Under the pieces are notes generated by a model. That model did no database searches. It was given only the letters and a program-made list of their open reading frames with translations, and was not told the origin of the DNA. The position numbers and the translations under genes are program-made. From positions 1 through 64,000 of the forward strand of contig CAWCWZ010000032.1 of the NCBI GenBank assembly GCA_963799395.1: 64,000 bases of DNA. Reading direction: 5' to 3'. Within the stretch, counting starts at the first letter, position 1. Every line of letters begins with the position of its first letter. Source of the DNA: Bog-752 sp963799395 (GTDB lineage Bacteria > Actinomycetota > Thermoleophilia > UBA2241). Shown piece by piece: positions 26,537 through 35,521 of the stretch.

Positions 26537-27883
26537 TCAGCCGCAATCGATGCCCAGATGCTCCCTTACCACCGCGACGATACGGTCGCAGACGGCGTCG
26601 CACTCGTCCTGCGTCGCGGCCTCGGCCATGACGCGCACGAGGGGCTCGGTGCCCGATGGCCTCACCAGCACTCGGCCGTGGTCGCCCAGACGCTCGGTCT
26701 CGCGATCGACCGCCGCCCAGACGGCCGCCGCGCCCTCGAGCGCGTCGCGGTCGCGCACCCGCACGTTGACGAGCTTCTGCGGCAGCCGCTCCATGACGGT
26801 CGCCGCCTCGTGGAGCGGCAGGTCCATCTCGCCGAGCGCCTGCAGCAGGAGCAGGCTCGTGGCCAGGCCGTCGCCGGTGGTCGACACGTCGCGATTGATG
26901 ATGTGGCCCGACTGCTCGCCGCCGAGCACGTAGTCGTGCTCGAGCATCTCGGCGATCACGTAGCGGTCGCCGACCGCGGTGGTCACGACCGCGATGCCCT
27001 CGCGCCGCATGGCCTGGTGGAACCCGAGGTTGGTCATGACGGTCGTCACCACCGTGTCGCCGCGCAGCAGGCCCTTGCTCTTCAGGTGCCGGGCGAGGAT
27101 GGCGATGACGAAGTCGCCGTCGACCAGGGCGCCGCGGGCGTCGACGGCCAGCACGCGGTCGCCGTCGCCGTCGAAGGCGAGGCCCAGGTCGAAGCCGTCG
27201 GCGCGCACGAACTCCTGCAGCGCCTCGACATGGGTCGAACCGCAGCCATCGTTGATGTTGAAGCCGTCGGGCTCGGTGTGCAGCAGCACGACGTCGGCGC
27301 CGGACTCGCTCAGGGCCAGCGGCGCCGCCTCGAACATGGCGCCGTTGGCGCAGTCGACGGCGATGCGCAGCCCCGACAGGTCGAGCGGGATGCGCTTGAC
27401 GACGCCCCAGACATAGCTTTCGACGGCTCCCTCGACCTGCTCGGCGCGACCGATCTGCTCGCCCCGCAGCGAGACGAGGTCGTCGCGGCCGACGTGCTCT
27501 TCGATCTCGGCCTCTTCGTCGTCGGAGAGTTTGAGGCCGAGGTGGCTGAAGACCTTGATGCCGTTGTCGGCGAAGGGGTTGTGCGAGGCCGACACGACTA
27601 CCCCGGCGTCGGCGCCGCGCTCGCGGACGAGCGCGGCGAGACCGGGCGTGGGGATGACGCCGGCGATCTCGACCGAGCCGCCGCCGCTCGTGATGCCGGC
27701 CACCAGCGCCGCTTCGAGCATGGCGCCCGAGACGCGCGTGTCGCGGCCGATCAGGAACAGGGGGCCGGGACCGCGATGCCGAGCCAGCACGTACGCGGCC
27801 GCGCGGCCGACCTGCAGGGCGAGCTCGGGCGTGAGTTCCTCGCCGGCCAGGCCGCGGATGCCGTCGGTGCCGAAGAGCGTCAC
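26537..27883 (-). CDS. glmM: Phosphoglucosamine mutase
   Basis: 448 aa. Interconverts GlcN-6-P and GlcN-1-P. Starts GTG, FGTDGIRG at the N-terminus; phosphoserine loop VSASHNPFADNG near residue 100; Mg-binding AFDGDGDR near 240; sugar-binding GGEQSGH; phosphate-binding RPSGTEPLVRVM. Intact. It forms the UDP-GlcNAc branch with glmS. The ribosomal genes rplM-rpsI are just upstream, but glmM has its own promoter. Confidence 0.96.
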   Translation of the reverse strand: MTLFGTDGIRGLAGEELTPELALQVGRAAAYVLARHRGPGPLFLIGRDTRVSGAMLEAALVAGITSGGGSVEIAGVIPTPGLAALVRERGADAGVVVSASHNPFADNGIKVFSHLGLKLSDDEEAEIEEHVGRDDLVSLRGEQIGRAEQVEGAVESYVWGVVKRIPLDLSGLRIAVDCANGAMFEAAPLALSESGADVVLLHTEPDGFNINDGCGSTHVEALQEFVRADGFDLGLAFDGDGDRVLAVDARGALVDGDFVIAILARHLKSKGLLRGDTVVTTVMTNLGFHQAMRREGIAVVTTAVGDRYVIAEMLEHDYVLGGEQSGHIINRDVSTTGDGLATSLLLLQALGEMDLPLHEAATVMERLPQKLVNVRVRDRDALEGAAAVWAAVDRETERLGDHGRVLVRPSGTEPLVRVMAEAATQDECDAVCDRIVAVVREHLGIDCG

Positions 27884-27928
27884 GGCTACGATCGCCTCTG
27901 GGCTGCGGGTGGGGTCAGCACGGTGGCC

Positions 27929-27957
27929 ATGCTACGCCGGGCCCGCACCAGCGGCAA
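27929..27957 (-). promoter_or_regulatory. Promoter of glmM
   Basis: Minus strand: -35 TTGCCG (27957-27952), 17-nt spacer, -10 TAGCAT (27934-27929), with the start predicted near 27922, about 40 nt before the glmM GTG. Confidence 0.6.
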
Positions 27958-28088
27958 ACAGAGGCGAGCCGTGACGGCGGCCGGGAGAACCCGGAACGGA
28001 CCTGCCGAAGAAGCGGCTGCGCGGACCCGCCTGCGGACGTGCGGGAACGCCGACGGTGATGCAACACGGGTGACGAATGGTTCGCGGG

Positions 28089-28481
28089 CTAGCGCTTGGA
28101 GAACTGCGGGCGCTTGCGGGCCTTCTTGAGACCGGCCTTCTTGCGCTCCTTGACGCGCGCGTCGCGCGTGAGGAAGCCGGCCCGCTTGAGCGGCGTACGC
28201 AGGTTCTCGTCGGCCACGAGGAGCGCCCGCGAGATGCCCTGACGGATGGCGCCGGCCTGACCGGCCATGCCACCCCCGACCACGTTGACACGCACGTCGA
28301 ACTTGGCCTGCGTGTGGGTGGCTTCGAAGGGCATGACGGCGATGGTCTGCAGCACGCGCCGCCCGAAGTAGTCGTCGAGCTCCTTGCCGTTGACGACCAC
28401 GTGGCCGGCGCCGGGAGTGAGGGTGACGCGCGCGACGCTGGTCTTGCGCCTGCCGGTGCCGTTGTAGGTGACTGAGGCCAC
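28089..28481 (-). CDS. rpsI: 30S ribosomal protein uS9
   Basis: 130 aa. The sequence reads GTGRRKTSVARV, then GGGMAGQAGAIRQGISRAL and ends RKRPQFSKR, the invariant basic tail that reaches the P-site tRNA. The GTG start is 8 nt after an AAGGAG that overlaps the end of rplM. Confidence 0.97.
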   Translation of the reverse strand: MASVTYNGTGRRKTSVARVTLTPGAGHVVVNGKELDDYFGRRVLQTIAVMPFEATHTQAKFDVRVNVVGGGMAGQAGAIRQGISRALLVADENLRTPLKRAGFLTRDARVKERKKAGLKKARKRPQFSKR

Positions 28482-28486
28482 GCGTC

Positions 28487-28921
28487 TTACTCCTTGATCG
28501 CGAGCGGTTCGGGGTGCTGGGCCACGTGCGGGTGCTCGGGACCGGCGTAGATCTTGAGCTTGCGCAGCTGGGCTGCCCCGAGGCGGTTGTGTGGCAGCAT
28601 GCCCTTGACCGCGCGGCGCACGACCTCTTCGGGGCGGCGCGCCAGGAGGTTCTTGAGCGACTCGCCCTTGATGCCGCCGGGATACCCCGAATGCCGCCAG
28701 TACATCTTTTCGTCGAGCTTCTTGCCCGTGACGACGATCTTCTCGGCGTTGACGACGACCACGAAGTCGCCGGTGTCGATGTTGGGCGTGTAGGTGACCT
28801 TGCGCTTGCCGCGCAAGGCGTCGGCCACGACGGTCGACAGGCGGCCGAGAGTCTGGCCGTCGGCGTCGACGACCAGCCACTTCTTCTCGATTGTCGAGGG
28901 CTTGGCGACGAAGGTCTTCAC
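28487..28921 (-). CDS. rplM: 50S ribosomal protein uL13
   Basis: 144 aa. Contains WLVVDADGQTLGRLST, the GDFVVVVNAEKIVVTGKK block and RRAVKGMLPHNRLG. The GTG start is 7 nt after AAGGAG. rplM-rpsI is the conserved order. A good promoter lies immediately upstream. Confidence 0.97.
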   Translation of the reverse strand: MKTFVAKPSTIEKKWLVVDADGQTLGRLSTVVADALRGKRKVTYTPNIDTGDFVVVVNAEKIVVTGKKLDEKMYWRHSGYPGGIKGESLKNLLARRPEEVVRRAVKGMLPHNRLGAAQLRKLKIYAGPEHPHVAQHPEPLAIKE

Positions 28922-28950
28922 GCAAGAGCTCCTTGGAAGCGCGAGGGGGT

Positions 28951-28979
28951 ATGATACCCGGTCACGAAAGGCGACGCAA
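28951..28979 (-). promoter_or_regulatory. Promoter of rplM-rpsI
   Basis: Minus strand: -35 TTGCGT (28979-28974), exact 17-nt spacer, -10 TATCAT (28956-28951). It overlaps the 3' end of the SAM-hydrolase gene. The same TATCAT -10 and 17-nt spacing occur at rpsF. Confidence 0.7.
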
Positions 28980-29774
28980 CTCCACGATGTCGCCCGGGGC
29001 CAGACCGAGGACCTCCTCGGCGGAGCCGGTGTTCACGGCCAGCGTCACCTGGCCGTAGCTGTCGATCAGCACCATGATGTCGCTGGGCCGGACTTCGACG
29101 AACGAGCGCGCCAGGCGCGCCAGGTACCGTTCGCCGCCGCAGACGAGCTCGATCGTGTCGCCCAGCTTGGCCGCATCGAGACGCCCGGCGTTCAAGTTGA
29201 GGGCGACGTTGCCGAAGCGGTCGATGAGCACCGCCGTGGCCCGCAGGCCGCGCTTCGTGGCCCGCGGCGGCGGGATCACGAGGCGCACGAGCCCGGCGGG
29301 ATCGATCGCCGGGCCGACCTTCGCGGGCGGCAGACCGGCGGCCAGGCGGGCGGCCACCGGGGCGAAGATATCGCGCCCGTGGAAGGTCGCCGACAGGGGC
29401 TCGAGGAAGAGCTCGTCGTTTGTGATCTCCCAGGCGCCGGCGATGCCGCCGTCGGCCTCGGTCGCCAGCACCAGCATGCCGTTGTCGGGGCCCACGAAGA
29501 ACCGGTCGCCGGTCGAGCGCAGGACGATCGCCCGGCGCGGCCCGCCGACACCCGGGTCGACCACGGCGAGGTGAACGGCGCCGTCGGGCATGTAGGGCGC
29601 CGTGTTGCGCAGCACGAAGGCGGCGCCGAGCAGGTCGTGGCGGGCGATGCCGTGAGTCACGTCGATGACGCGGATGCCGGGCGACAAGCGGGCGATGACG
29701 CCGCGACAGGCGCCGGCGAAGTCGTCCTCGTAGCCGTAGTCGGAGAGAAAGCAGATGGAGCGCGGCGTGGTCAC
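28962..29774 (-). CDS. S-adenosyl-L-methionine hydrolase (DUF62 / SAM hydroxide adenosyltransferase)
   Basis: 270 aa. Family start FLSDYGYEDDFAGACRGVI with the Asp that orients SAM ribose, VDPGVGGPRRAIVL, VGPDNGMLVL and FHGRDIFAPVAA. Non-halogenase members split SAM to adenosine and methionine. Halide specificity is not expected: there is no indication of the inserted loop of fluorinases. GTG start overlaps the repaired hemD stop (GTGA). Confidence 0.88.
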   Translation of the reverse strand: MTTPRSICFLSDYGYEDDFAGACRGVIARLSPGIRVIDVTHGIARHDLLGAAFVLRNTAPYMPDGAVHLAVVDPGVGGPRRAIVLRSTGDRFFVGPDNGMLVLATEADGGIAGAWEITNDELFLEPLSATFHGRDIFAPVAARLAAGLPPAKVGPAIDPAGLVRLVIPPPRATKRGLRATAVLIDRFGNVALNLNAGRLDAAKLGDTIELVCGGERYLARLARSFVEVRPSDIMVLIDSYGQVTLAVNTGSAEEVLGLAPGDIVELRRLS

Positions 29775-30638
29775 GGGCCAAGTGTACCCGGGATCGCCCC
29801 ACGATGCGGCGACGAAGCCGGTCGCCCGGCGTCGGCGGCAATCGCCGCGGCCAGGCCGGCCGCCGTGAAGACGCCGGCTTCGACCGCCACCGGCAGGCCC
29901 AGGTCGCGCAATGTCGCGCTGGTCACCGGTCCCACGCGAGGCGAGCCTGACGCCGCGCAGGCGCGTCGCGAGGTCGGCCGCGCCCATCAGCTTCACGAAG
30001 CAGCGGACGGTCGAGCTCGACGTGAAGGTGATGTAGTCGGCCGCCTCGATCTCGGCGGCCGGATACGCAAGCGACGCGGCCGGCACGGTGTCGTAGACGG
30101 TCACCACGTCGACGTGAGCGCCCCGCCGGCGCAGCTCGTCGGGCAACACCGGCCTGGCCTCGCGGGCGCGCGGCAGCAGCACGCGCACCCCGGCCAGGCG
30201 CCGCGCCCGGGCGTCGAGCGCCGCGACCACGCCCTCGGCGATGTACTCCTCGGGCACGAGACTGGGCAGCAGCCCCCGCTCCTCGAGGGCCAGCGCCGTG
30301 GCCGGCCCGATGGCGACCAGCTCGCACGCGGCGAGCGCCGCCGGCTCGCGGCCGCAGTCACGCAGCCGTTCGCAGAAGGCGGCGACCCCGTTCGCGCTCG
30401 TGAAGATCACGGTCCCATAGGTGTCGAGCCGCTCGATCGCCGCCCGCAGCTCGCCGGTCAGGCCGACCGGGACGATCGCCATGACCGGGCAGACCAGGAC
30501 CCGGGCGCCGGTCTCCTCGAGGAGCGCGGCCAGGCCTTCGGCCTGGCCGCGCGGACGGGTCACGACCACCGTGCGCCCGGCCAGCGGCCGGGGCGGCTCC
30601 GGCGCGTGCTCCACGCCGGCCGCGGCGGGCGGCGTCAC
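29771..30638 (-). CDS. hemD: Uroporphyrinogen-III synthase (one frameshift)
   Basis: About 289 aa. Closes and inverts ring D of hydroxymethylbilane. Recognised by VVVTRPRGQAEGLAALLEE, FTSANGVAAFCERL, the YDTVPA segment and FTSSSTVRCFV. A +1 insertion near 29948 shifts the end; read in the next frame it gives VGPVTSATLRDLGL, the conserved C-terminal motif, and a TGA overlapping the SAM-hydrolase start. The GTG start overlaps the hemC stop. Confidence 0.88.
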
Positions 30639-31670
30639 CGGGCGCTCCCAGGCGCCGTGCCCGATCCCCGCAGGCCCGCCAGGATGCGCTCGGCGCCGGC
30701 GGCGCGGAGGCGCTCGGCGAGGGCCTCGCCGAGCGCCTCCGGCTCGTCGGCCGGCGCGCTCATCGCGTCGCGCACCGACACTGCGCCGTCGAGCGAGCCG
30801 ACGAAGGCGCGCAGCACCAGCCTCTCGGCGTCGCGGGTCGCCGCGCCGCGGTCGGGCGGCGCGCTGCCGGCCGGCGCCACGCCGTCTTCGGCCGCCGCGC
30901 CGCGCACCTCGGCGTAGGCGCCGATCGGTATCTGGCAGCCGCCCTCGAGCGCCCGCAGCAGGGCGCGCTCGGCGCGCACGGCCAGAGCGGTCGGGCGGTC
31001 GTCCAGGCGGGCGACGAGCGCGGCGACGCGCTCGTCGCCCGCCCTCGCTTCGACCGCCAGGGCGCCCTGGCCGACGGCCGGCAGCATCTGGTCGTAGTCG
31101 AACACGAAGGCGGCGAGGCCGCCGTGACCAAGGCGAGAGAGGCCGGCGGCGGCCAGGACCGTGCCGTCGAGCCCCTCGTCGGCGAGCTTGCGCAGACGGG
31201 TCTCGACGTTGCCGCGCAAGTCGACGAGCCGCAGGTCGGGCCGCAGGGCGAGGAGCTGTGAGCGCCGCCGCAGGCTCGAGCTGCCGACCCGGGCGCCGCT
31301 GCGCAGGCAAGCGGGTCCGGTCGGCCGGTCGCCGGTCGCGGCGACGAACGCGTCGCGCGCGTCGTCGCGGTGCGTGAGGGCGGCGAGCGCGAGACCGCCC
31401 GGCAGGACGGTCGGCAGATCTTTCGCCGAGTGCACCGCCAGATCGACGCGGCCGTCGAGCAGGGCCGTCTCGAGCTCCTTGGTGAACAGGCCTTTGTCGC
31501 CGATCTTCGCCAAGGGAACGTCGAGGATACGGTCGCCGGTGGTCGCGATCGTCTGCGATGGCCACCTCGAGCCCAGGGTGCGCCGCGCGCAGGCGAGCCG
31601 CCACCCACTCCGCCTGGACGAGCGCCAGCGCGCTGCCCCGCGAGCCGATGACGACGGGCCCTGAGCTCAC
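30635..31670 (-). CDS. hemC: Hydroxymethylbilane synthase (one frameshift)
   Basis: About 345 aa. Polymerises four porphobilinogens. N-terminal VIGSRGSALALVQAEWVA is followed, after a +1 insertion near 31555, by KIGDKGLFTKELE, the DLAVHSAKDLPT block, RRRSQLLALRPDL and the dipyrromethane-cofactor cysteine in EGGCQIPIGAYA. The GTG start overlaps the repaired hemA stop (GTGA), confirming a coupled hemA-hemC-hemD unit. Confidence 0.9.
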
Positions 31671-33074
31671 CGGCCGGTCGCTCTTCGGCCCGAGGCCGCC
31701 CGCACGGACCGTTCGCCCTCCGGGCCGAGCGCCTCGTCGCGCTCGTCCCCGCCGGCGAGGGTGGCCGGGGGCTCGACGCGCTCGTCCTGCCGAGCTTCGG
31801 CGCGGCGCCGTCAAGGTCGAACAGGCGCCGCAGCGCGTCGACGTACACGTAGGCGTCGGGCTCGGCGGCGAGCTCCTTCATGCGCACGGTCGGCGCGTGC
31901 AGGATCTTGTTGACGATCGCCGCCGTGAGCTGCTCGACCTCGTCACGCTGCTCCGGCGACAGCGCCGCGAGCCTGCCGCCGAGCCGCGCCAGCTCCGCCT
32001 CGCGGATGCCGTCGACCGTGCCGCGCAGCCGGGCGATGGTCGGCACGACCTCGCGGCCGGCGAGCCAGCCGGTCATGCGCGCGACCTCCTCGTCGACGAT
32101 GCGCTCGGCCTGGGCGATCTCACGCTCACGCTCGTGGCGGTTGGCGGCGACCACGCCCTGCAGGTCGTCGATGTCGTACAGGCAGCAGTCGGCGAGCCGC
32201 CCGATGCCCGGGTCGAGGTTGCGCGGCACGGCGATGTCGATGAGGAACATCGGGCGACTGGGGCGCAGCGCGCATGACGCAGGCCAGACGGTCGCGGTCG
32301 ACCAGGAACCCCGGCGAGGCGGTCGACGAGATGACGATGTCGGCCGCCGAGCAGCTCGGCGTCGAGCTCGTCGAGACAGACGGCGCGTCCGTCGCAACGA
32401 CCGGCGAGCGCCGCGGCGCTCGCCAGCGTCCGGTTGGCCACGACGACGGCGCCCGCGCCCTGCGCCCTCAGGTGCTTGACGGCGAGCTCGCTGGTCTCGC
32501 CGGCGCCCAGCACGAGCACGACGCGGTCGTCGAGCGTGCCGAGCTCCTGGCGCGCCAGATCGACCGCCACGGAGCTGACCGACACGGGTCGCTCGCCGAT
32601 GGCCGTCTCGGTGCGCACCCGCTTGCCTACCTCGACGGCCTGCCGGAAGAGCCGGTTGAGGACGACGTTCGTGCAGCCCTCCGTCGCGGGCCGCCTGGTA
32701 GGCCTCCTTGAGCTGGGCGAGGATCTGCGCCTCGCCGACCACCATCGAGTCGAGGCTCGCGGCCACCCGGAACAGATGGGCGATGGCGGCGTCGTCGCAG
32801 GCGCAGTGGGCGGCGGCGCGCAGCGCCGCCGGCTCGATGCCGCCGCGCCGCGGCGAGGCGGCCGATAGCGAACTCTTCGGCGGCGCGGGCGTCGGCGGCG
32901 AACAGGTAGACCTCGGTGCGGTTGCAGGTCGTGAGCACGACGGCTTCGGCGATCGTGCTCGCTGTCGAGCAGCTCGCGACCCAGGCGCACGGCGTCGTCG
33001 CACGGCAGGGCCAGCCGCTCGCGCAGTTCGAGCGGCGCCGTCCTGTGAGAGATGCCGACCACGACGAGGTGCAT
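31667..33074 (-). CDS. hemA: Glutamyl-tRNA reductase (about six frameshifts)
   Basis: First step of C5-pathway tetrapyrrole synthesis: reduces Glu-tRNA to glutamate-1-semialdehyde. Fragments in order: MHLVVVGISHRTAPLELRE; VVLTTCNRTEVYL with the catalytic Cys; SLDSMVVGEAQILAQ; RLFRQAVEVGKRVR; VLGAGETSELAVKHL (NADPH fold); FLIDIAVPRNLDP; and the C-terminal dimerisation helix. Frame breaks near 32955, 32868, 32690, 32365, 32253 and 31793. Five are +1. The ATG at 33074 follows an AGAGG SD. hemL and hemB are not in the window. Confidence 0.87.
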
Positions 33075-33107
33075 GCGGAATACCTCTCTACCCTGTCCCG
33101 GCGACCG

Positions 33108-33270
33108 TCACGCCTCGTCCTCACGCCGGGTGAGCTCTTCGTCTAAGACCCGCACGTCGCGCTGCAGCCGCGAGATGCGGCGGCCGGCGACGATCAGGTA
33201 GCCCGACGAGCACGAGCAGAAAGGCTCCGTAGGCGGCAGCGACGTACTTGACGGCTTCGGCGAGCGGCAT
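33108..33270 (-). CDS. ccmD: Heme exporter CcmD-like small protein (one frameshift)
   Basis: About 53 aa once a +1 insertion near 33205 is removed. MPLAEAVKYVAAAYGAFLLV and one TM helix, then YLIVAGRRISRL and a basic/acidic coiled tail ending RREDEA. One TM plus charged cytosolic helix between ccmC and the heme genes is the CcmD pattern. It begins 3 nt after the ccmC stop with GGGGAG as SD. CcmD assists release of holo-CcmE from CcmABC. Confidence 0.75.
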
Positions 33271-33273
33271 CGG

Positions 33274-34024
33274 TCATCTCCCCAGACGGTACGTGGTCCC
33301 CAGACGTTCCTTGAGCTCGCGCAGCTCCTCGCGCAGGGCTTCGATGCCCAGCTCGAGCCGCAGGAGCCCGACGAACAGCAGGGTCATGCCGGCCATGCTG
33401 ATGAGAAAGGCGATGAGGTCGCGGTGGTCCATGCCGCTGCCCGACGGACCGAGCACGACGGGGTGCAGGCCCGCCGGCAGGAAGCGGGTGGCGAAGAAGG
33501 TGATCGGCACGTCGACGAAGGCGACGATGGCGAACAGGGCGGCGTAGGTGGCGCGCCGCGACTCGTCTTCGACCGCGCCGCGCAGCACGAAGTAGGCGCA
33601 GTAGAGCAGACAGGCGATGAGAAAGGTGGTCAGGCGCGGCTCCCAGGCCCACCACACGCCCCAGGCGGCCCGGCCCCAGATCGTGCCGGTGACCATGACG
33701 AGCAGGCTGAACAAAAGGCCGAGCCGCACCGCGGCGACGCCCAGCCGGTCGTACCTGGCGTCGCCGCGGCGCAGGTACAGCAGGGCGGCGACGAAGGCCA
33801 CGCCGAAGGCCAGCAGGGCGGTCTCGGCGATCGGGCGCGTGAAAGTAGAAGATCTTCTGCGAGAAGCCCAGGGTCGAGGCGTCGGTCGGCGCGATCCAGA
33901 AGCCCACGATCAGGCCGGCGACCAGGGCCACGCCTGCGGCCGCCAGGATGGCGGTGGTCGTGGCGAGCTTGGGGACCGCCGGACGGGCGACCGCTCCGGC
34001 GGCGGCAGTCGAGGCGCTCTCCAC
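33274..34024 (-). CDS. ccmC: Heme exporter / cytochrome c maturation protein CcmC (one frameshift)
   Basis: About 250 aa, six TM helices. The tryptophan-rich heme-handling motif is WGVWWAWEPRLT; the usual WWxWD has Glu in place of Asp. Upstream is KIFYFH. A +1 insertion near 33845 splits it. GTG start at 34024. It presents heme to CcmE at the outer membrane face. Confidence 0.87.
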
Positions 34025-34029
34025 CGCTG

Positions 34030-34713
34030 CTACTCTCCTATCGCGACGTCGTAGGTGCCGTAGGCAAGCACCAGGAAGACGCCATCGTATACCAGCAGGA
34101 ACACGAGCCTGCCGAGCACCGAGACGGAGCCGGCCGAGCCCGAAAGGACGGCACTCGTACCCGTCGCGGCGGCGATCAGCAGGGGGATGACGAGCGGCAG
34201 GAAGACGATGGGCAGCACCAGGTCGCGGGCCCGCGTGTGCATGGCGATCGTGGCGAGCAGCGTGCCGAGGGCGGCGATGCCGAGATCGGCGAGCACGACC
34301 AGGGCAAGGAAGGCCGGCAGGTGCGAGACCACGCCCCCCGAGGCGAAGAACAGCACGAACACGGGCACCGCGAGCACCTGGATGAGCCCGAGGAAGATGA
34401 GGTTGGCGGTCATCTTGGCCAGGAAGATCGTCACCCGGTCGACCGGACAGAGCAGCAGGCCGTCGAGGCAGCCTTCGTCTTTTTCGTGGGCGAACGAGCG
34501 GTTGAGCCCGAGCAGGGCGCCGAAGACGAACACCACCCAGAGCATGCCGCCGGTGTAGGAGGAGAGCCGGTCGCCGGCGGTGCCGGCGAGGGCGTAGTGG
34601 AAGACGATCATGGCCAGCACCACGAACAGGAACATCGAGACGACCGTCTCGCGGGTGCGCAGCTCGGAGACGATGTCCTTGCGCACCATGGCCCTGAACT
34701 GCCGTGGGCCCAC
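34030..34713 (-). CDS. ccmB: Heme ABC exporter permease CcmB
   Basis: 227 aa, six predicted TM helices. Typical CcmB content: RKDIVSELRTRET at the cytosolic N-terminus, HEKDEGCLDGLLLCPVDR, and later LLATIAMHTRARDLVLPI. Intact. GTG start follows the ccmA stop after 3 nt. Works with CcmA, the ATPase of the CcmABCD complex. Confidence 0.9.
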   Translation of the reverse strand: MGPRQFRAMVRKDIVSELRTRETVVSMFLFVVLAMIVFHYALAGTAGDRLSSYTGGMLWVVFVFGALLGLNRSFAHEKDEGCLDGLLLCPVDRVTIFLAKMTANLIFLGLIQVLAVPVFVLFFASGGVVSHLPAFLALVVLADLGIAALGTLLATIAMHTRARDLVLPIVFLPLVIPLLIAAATGTSAVLSGSAGSVSVLGRLVFLLVYDGVFLVLAYGTYDVAIGE

Positions 34714-34716
34714 GGC

Positions 34717-35496
34717 CTAGACCAGCGCCCCTTCGCGCACGTGCTCGCGGTAGACGGCGGCGAAGTCGTCGGCGGCGAGGCGGCCGGCGTGACGAAAGAC
34801 GATCCGGCCGGCGTCGAGGATCATCACCTGGTCGGCCAGCTCGAGGCCCTGGCGCAGGTTGTGGGTGGCCATCACGCAGGTGTGCCCGGCGCGCACCTCG
34901 TCGAGCAGGCCGTCGAGGATGTCGACGGCGTGCGGGTCGAGTCCCGAGTGAGGCTCGTCGAGCAGCAGCACCCGCGGTTCGTGCAGCAGCGCCCTGGCGA
35001 TGGCGAGGCGCTGCAACATGCCCTTCGAGAAGGTGCGAACGACATCGTAGCGGCGATGGCTGAGCTCGACCCGCTCGAGCAGGTCGCCGATGCGCCGGCC
35101 GGCGTCGGCGACGCCGTACATGTCGGCGTAGAAGCGCAGGTTCTCCTGGGCGGTGAGGTCCCGGTACAGCAGCGGGTCGTGCGAGATGAAGCCGATCGCC
35201 CGGCGCACCGGGGTGGGGTCGTCCTTGAGATCGTGGCCGGCGACCGAGACGCTGCCCGACGAAGGTCGCAGCAGCGTCGCCACGAGACGCAGCGTGGTCG
35301 TCTTGCCGGCGCCGTTGGGGCCGAACAGCGTGAGGAACCCGCCCCGCGCGACGGTGAACGACACGTCGCGCAGCACCTCGCGCCGGCCGAAGGCCTTGCC
35401 GAGCCCCTCGACGCGGATCTCCGGCGGCTGCGCTCGCCGACCGCCGCTCGCCGGTGTCTGAACGCCGCCGTCGCGGCGGCCGCCGTCGCCGGCCAT
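34717..35496 (-). CDS. ccmA: Cytochrome c maturation ABC ATPase CcmA
   Basis: 259 aa. Walker A GPNGAGKTTT, signature FSKGMLQR, Walker B VLLLDEPHSGLDP, H-loop MATHNLRQG. About 25 residues of Gly/Arg-rich extension precede the domain. The ATG at 35496 is tentative because the ccmF end lies close. Its ATP hydrolysis releases heme-loaded CcmE. Confidence 0.92.
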   Translation of the reverse strand: MAGDGGRRDGGVQTPASGGRRAQPPEIRVEGLGKAFGRREVLRDVSFTVARGGFLTLFGPNGAGKTTTLRLVATLLRPSSGSVSVAGHDLKDDPTPVRRAIGFISHDPLLYRDLTAQENLRFYADMYGVADAGRRIGDLLERVELSHRRYDVVRTFSKGMLQRLAIARALLHEPRVLLLDEPHSGLDPHAVDILDGLLDEVRAGHTCVMATHNLRQGLELADQVMILDAGRIVFRHAGRLAADDFAAVYREHVREGALV

Positions 35497-35521
35497 CAGA
35501 CTGCTCTCCTCGAGCGCCGCG

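Noticed and set aside
28962..31814. 950-codon frame apparently fusing hemC, hemD and the SAM hydrolase.
   Set aside because: Each gene's repaired stop overlaps the next start. The fusion exists only because single-base insertions shift hemC and hemD out of and into this frame.
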